The notes under the pieces: generated by a model
What the model saw: only the letters and a program-made list of their open reading frames with translations
Database searches by the model: none
Told to the model about the DNA's origin: nothing
DNA from: Myxococcales bacterium
GTDB taxonomy: Bacteria; Myxococcota; Myxococcia; Myxococcales; Anaeromyxobacteraceae
NCBI GenBank assembly: GCA_021784995.1
Contig: JAJYHA010000283.1
Location: 1 to 6,904 of the forward strand
Length of the DNA: 6,904 nucleotides
Direction: 5' to 3'
Made by a program: the position numbers and the translations under genes
Shown here: positions 4,766 through 6,904 of the stretch, piece after piece
Layout: every line of letters begins with the position of its first letter
How positions within the stretch are numbered: the first letter of the stretch is position 1

Positions 4766-6234
4766 AGCGCGCCCTCGTGCTGCTGACGGTCGCGCTGCTG
4801 GCCTGTCGCGGCGTCCAGGTGGCCGGCGCGCCCGGGGAGGGACCCGCCTCCGCGGCGGTGGCCACCCCCGCCGAGCGCGCGCACGTGCCGGTCCCGGGCC
4901 CGGCGCCGGCCCTCTCGGTGCCGCCGCAGCACCACTTCCAGCTCTCGAACGGGCTCAAGGTGCGGTTGGTCGAGTACCACCGGCTCCCCATCGTCGCCCT
5001 CCACCTGGTGGTGGACGCCGGCGCGGTGCACGATCCGGAGGACAGGCCGGGGCTGGCCAGCTTCACGGCCGCCATGCTGACGGAGGGCACCCGGAGCCGG
5101 AGCGCCACCCGGATCTCCGACGACCTGGGCTTCATCGGCGCCAGCCTGGACGCCGGGGCGGGCTTCGACTCGGCCTCCCTCTCGGGCGCGACGCTGACGG
5201 CCCACCTCGACGCGCTGCTCGAGATCTTCGCCGACGTGCTGACGCACCCCGCCTTCCCGCCGGCCGACTTCGCGCGGGTGCAGGACGAGCGGATGGTGGC
5301 GCTCGTCCAGCAGCGCGACCAGCCGGCGGCCGTGGCCGCCAAGGCCTTCTCGCAGGCCTACTGGGGCGACCACCCCTACGGCCACTGGCTGATGGGCACC
5401 GAGGAGTCGCTGAAGGCCACCACGCGCGCCGACCTGGCGAGCTTCCACGCGGCGCGCTGGCGTCCCGGCGGGAGCGAGCTGGTGGTGGTCGGTGACGTCA
5501 CCCAGGCCGATCTGGCCGGCCGGCTGGAGCGGGCGCTCACCGCCTGGACCGGCGGCCCGCCGCCGCCGTCCGCACCCGCGGCCGCCCCCCTCCCCACGCG
5601 CCGGACCCTGCTCGTCGAGAAGCGGGGCGCCGCTCCCCAGGCCTTCGTCATGATGGGCATGCCCGGCTTCCGGCGCTCCTCGCCCGACTACGCGGCGGCG
5701 GAGGTGGCCTTCGAGGTGCTGGGGGGCGGCTCCTCTTCGCGCCTCTTCCGGGACCTGCGCGAGAAGGAGGGCTACACGTACGGCATCTACGCGCGCACCG
5801 ACGCGCGCAAGCTGGCCGGCGCGAGCATGATCGTGGGGAGCGTGAAGACGACCGTCACCGGCGCCGCCACGCGGGCGCTCCTGGGGGAGATCGCCGACCT
5901 GCGCGACCGTCCCGTCCCCGCCGACGAGCTGGTGGTGGCGCGGAACGCCCTCCTCCTCTCGCTGCCCTCCGAGTTCGCCGGGGTGGCGGGGATCGCGGGC
6001 AAGCTGGCGGAGGAGGTCGTCTACGGGCTGCCCGACGACTACTGGGACCGGTACGCGGCGCAGGTGGCCGCCGTCACCCCGGAGGACGTGCAGCGGGTGG
6101 CGCAGAGGTATCTCGACCCCTCGCGCCTCACCACGGTGATGGTGTGCGATCCGGCCGCGGTGCGCCCGCAGCTCGCCGGGCTCCCGCTCGGACCCGTCGA
6201 GGTCCGCAGCCCGCCCGGCGACTCTGCCCTGTAA
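4762..6234 (+). CDS. M16B peptidase-like subunit, zinc site absent, R/Y pair present; predicted lipoprotein
   Basis: The 490-residue protein has two M16 domains (about 55-250 and 275-480) but no HxxEH: the matching stretch is RPGLASFTAAMLTEG (95-109). The distal Glu site is also not conserved (DERMVALVQQ). It keeps the Gly-rich loop and R/Y motif LGGGSSSRLFRDLREKEGYTYG (320-341), where Arg333 and Tyr340 have the 7-residue spacing of the substrate-binding pair in IDE/pitrilysin. It should therefore bind the substrate backbone while the upstream subunit supplies the zinc, as in described M16B heterodimers such as the Sphingosinicella Sph2681/Sph2682 pair. The N-terminus is a lipoprotein signal: MKR, a hydrophobic core, then LLAC with Cys15. 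Residues 16-55 are a flexible Ala/Pro/Gly-rich tether. Translation is coupled to the upstream gene by the ATGA overlap and a near-perfect Shine-Dalgarno. The TAA at 6232-6234 ends the apparent operon. Confidence 0.92.
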   Translation: MKRALVLLTVALLACRGVQVAGAPGEGPASAAVATPAERAHVPVPGPAPALSVPPQHHFQLSNGLKVRLVEYHRLPIVALHLVVDAGAVHDPEDRPGLASFTAAMLTEGTRSRSATRISDDLGFIGASLDAGAGFDSASLSGATLTAHLDALLEIFADVLTHPAFPPADFARVQDERMVALVQQRDQPAAVAAKAFSQAYWGDHPYGHWLMGTEESLKATTRADLASFHAARWRPGGSELVVVGDVTQADLAGRLERALTAWTGGPPPPSAPAAAPLPTRRTLLVEKRGAAPQAFVMMGMPGFRRSSPDYAAAEVAFEVLGGGSSSRLFRDLREKEGYTYGIYARTDARKLAGASMIVGSVKTTVTGAATRALLGEIADLRDRPVPADELVVARNALLLSLPSEFAGVAGIAGKLAEEVVYGLPDDYWDRYAAQVAAVTPEDVQRVAQRYLDPSRLTTVMVCDPAAVRPQLAGLPLGPVEVRSPPGDSAL

Positions 6235-6259
6235 CGTCCTGGCCGTCAGCGGAGCGCGG

Positions 6260-6265
6260 TAGGAT
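6260..6265 (+). promoter_or_regulatory. Weak -10-like hexamer before the PD-(D/E)XK gene
   Basis: TAGGAT (4 of 6 match TATAAT) lies in the 69-bp gap after the M16 operon. A start site near 6272 would put the hairpin at 6272-6293 at the very 5' end of the mRNA. No clear -35 is visible upstream, so this is tentative. Confidence 0.2.
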
Positions 6266-6271
6266 GATCGC

Positions 6272-6293
6272 CGGGGGCGAGGGCACGCCCCCG
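6272..6293 (+). other. 8-bp GC hairpin in the leader of the PD-(D/E)XK gene
   Basis: Arms CGGGGGCG (6272-6279) and CGCCCCCG (6286-6293) pair perfectly around a 6-nt loop AGGGCA. GATC at 6266-6269 and 6297-6300 can extend the stem across a small internal loop. The direct repeat GATCGCC (6266-6272 and 6297-6303) flanks the structure. It could be a terminator of the M16 operon, but no T-run follows, and it lies only 10 nt before the ATG. A 5'-leader structure affecting translation or mRNA stability is equally possible. Confidence 0.5.
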
Positions 6294-6303
6294 CCCGATC
6301 GCC

Positions 6304-6904
6304 ATGGCCGCGCTCACGAACGAGTTCTCCTGGTCGAAGTCGCGGCACGAGAAGTTCTCCGAGTGCCTGCGGGCCTATTACTACCAGTACTACGGGAGCT
6401 GGGGCGGCTGGGAGGCGCCGCCCGGATCGCCCGCGCGCGAGCTCTACGTCCTGAAGAAGCTCGCGTCGCGCTGGCAGTGGGCGGGCTCGGTGGTGCACGA
6501 GGCGCTGAAGCAGACGCTGGAGCGCGCCCGGCGCACGGGCCAGTTCCGGCCCCTGGACGAGCTGCTGGGGCAGGTGCGCCAGCGCGCCCGCGCGGAGTGG
6601 GCCACCTCGCGCGAGAAGGCTTACTGGCGCGAGCCGTCCCGCCGGGTCGGGCTGGTCGAGCACGAGTACTCCGATCCGGTGCCGGGACCGGAGTGGAAGC
6701 GCCTGTGGGACGAGGTCATCGAGGGATCGCTGCGGTCGTTCTACGGCAGCACCGCCTTCGCGCGGCTCCGCGACACGCCGCGCGACCGCTGGCTGGCGGT
6801 GGACGAGCTGGACTCCTGGACCTTCGAGGGCACCAAGGTCTGGGTGGCGCTCGACTTCGCCTTCGCGGCCGAGGACGGGGCGGTGCACGTGGTCGACTGG
6901 AAGA
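6304..6904 (+). CDS. PD-(D/E)XK nuclease-superfamily protein (RecB/Cas4-like), 3' end outside window
   Basis: The frame is open from ATG 6304 to the window end: 200 complete codons and no stop. The N-terminus has the RecB/Cas4-like pattern FSWSKSRHEKFSECLRAYYYQYYG (8-31): a Ser followed by 'Cys-x-Arg-x-Tyr-Tyr' with Cys21. GSVVHEALK (61-69) matches the 'G-xx-H-E-xL' helix with His65, typical of the AddB/RecB/Cas4 clade. Near the cut come VALDFAF (181-187) with Asp184 and, after a turn, VVDWK (196-200) with Asp198 and Lys200: the two-strand D...DxK core of the PD-(D/E)XK metal site, interrupted one residue later. Cys21 could be the first ligand of a 4Fe-4S cluster, but the C-terminal cysteines that would prove this are beyond the window. 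A DNA nuclease role in repair or defence is likely; the specific pathway is not visible. ATG 6304 is the first start after an in-frame TGA at 6265; no Shine-Dalgarno precedes it. Confidence 0.82.
   Translation, partial: MAALTNEFSWSKSRHEKFSECLRAYYYQYYGSWGGWEAPPGSPARELYVLKKLASRWQWAGSVVHEALKQTLERARRTGQFRPLDELLGQVRQRARAEWATSREKAYWREPSRRVGLVEHEYSDPVPGPEWKRLWDEVIEGSLRSFYGSTAFARLRDTPRDRWLAVDELDSWTFEGTKVWVALDFAFAAEDGAVHVVDWK

Noticed and set aside
4561..6888. Very long minus-strand open frame opposite the second M16 gene and the nuclease gene
   Set aside because: It is rich in Arg, Gly and His with no recognisable domain and mirrors well-supported + strand genes. High-GC codon bias leaves such antisense frames open.
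1..6904. tRNA, rRNA, CRISPR array, insertion sequence or attachment site
   Set aside because: I found no spaced repeat array, cloverleaf-like segment, transposase motif or terminal inverted repeats.

Overview
The DNA is very GC-rich, with G or C at almost every third codon position, and every recognisable gene shares this codon style. Together with the gene types (an actinobacterial-type GlgC, a paired M16 peptidase, and an adenosine deaminase with a TDN motif), this suggests a high-GC bacterium such as a myxobacterium (Anaeromyxobacter-like). That placement is an inference from composition and protein style, not a proven identity. Nothing looks foreign: there is no transposase, integrase, tRNA, CRISPR array or clear shift in composition.

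Layout from left to right: (1) the C-terminal end of a + strand gene (1-357), probably a PcrA/UvrD-type helicase tail ending in a small Tudor-like module. (2) A convergent minus-strand gene for a small four-helix membrane protein of unknown function (423-752). (3) A 51-bp divergent promoter gap, then adenosine deaminase on + (804-1916). (4) A 157-bp spacer holding a compact G-quadruplex motif, a GC mirror repeat and a sigma70-like promoter. (5) glgC, ADP-glucose pyrophosphorylase (2074-3312). (6) After a 34-bp gap, a two-gene operon of M16 metallopeptidase subunits (3347-4765 and 4762-6234) joined by an ATGA overlap. The first subunit has the zinc site and lacks the R/Y pair. The second is a predicted lipoprotein with no zinc site and an intact R/Y pair. 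(7) A hairpin-bearing leader and the first 200 codons of a PD-(D/E)XK nuclease-family protein (6304 to the window end), cut off right after its catalytic DWK.

The genes do not form one pathway. Adenosine deaminase serves purine salvage, GlgC makes the glucosyl donor for glycogen, and the M16 pair should form an envelope heterodimeric protease. The most interesting points are the complementary split of the M16 active site, two abutting palindromes at the junction of these subunits, the G-quadruplex upstream of glgC, a recurring -10-like hexamer 6-7 nt before start codons that lack a Shine-Dalgarno (possible leaderless transcripts), and an in-frame tandem repeat whose synonymous differences help fix the start of adenosine deaminase. 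I see no clear undescribed multi-gene system here.
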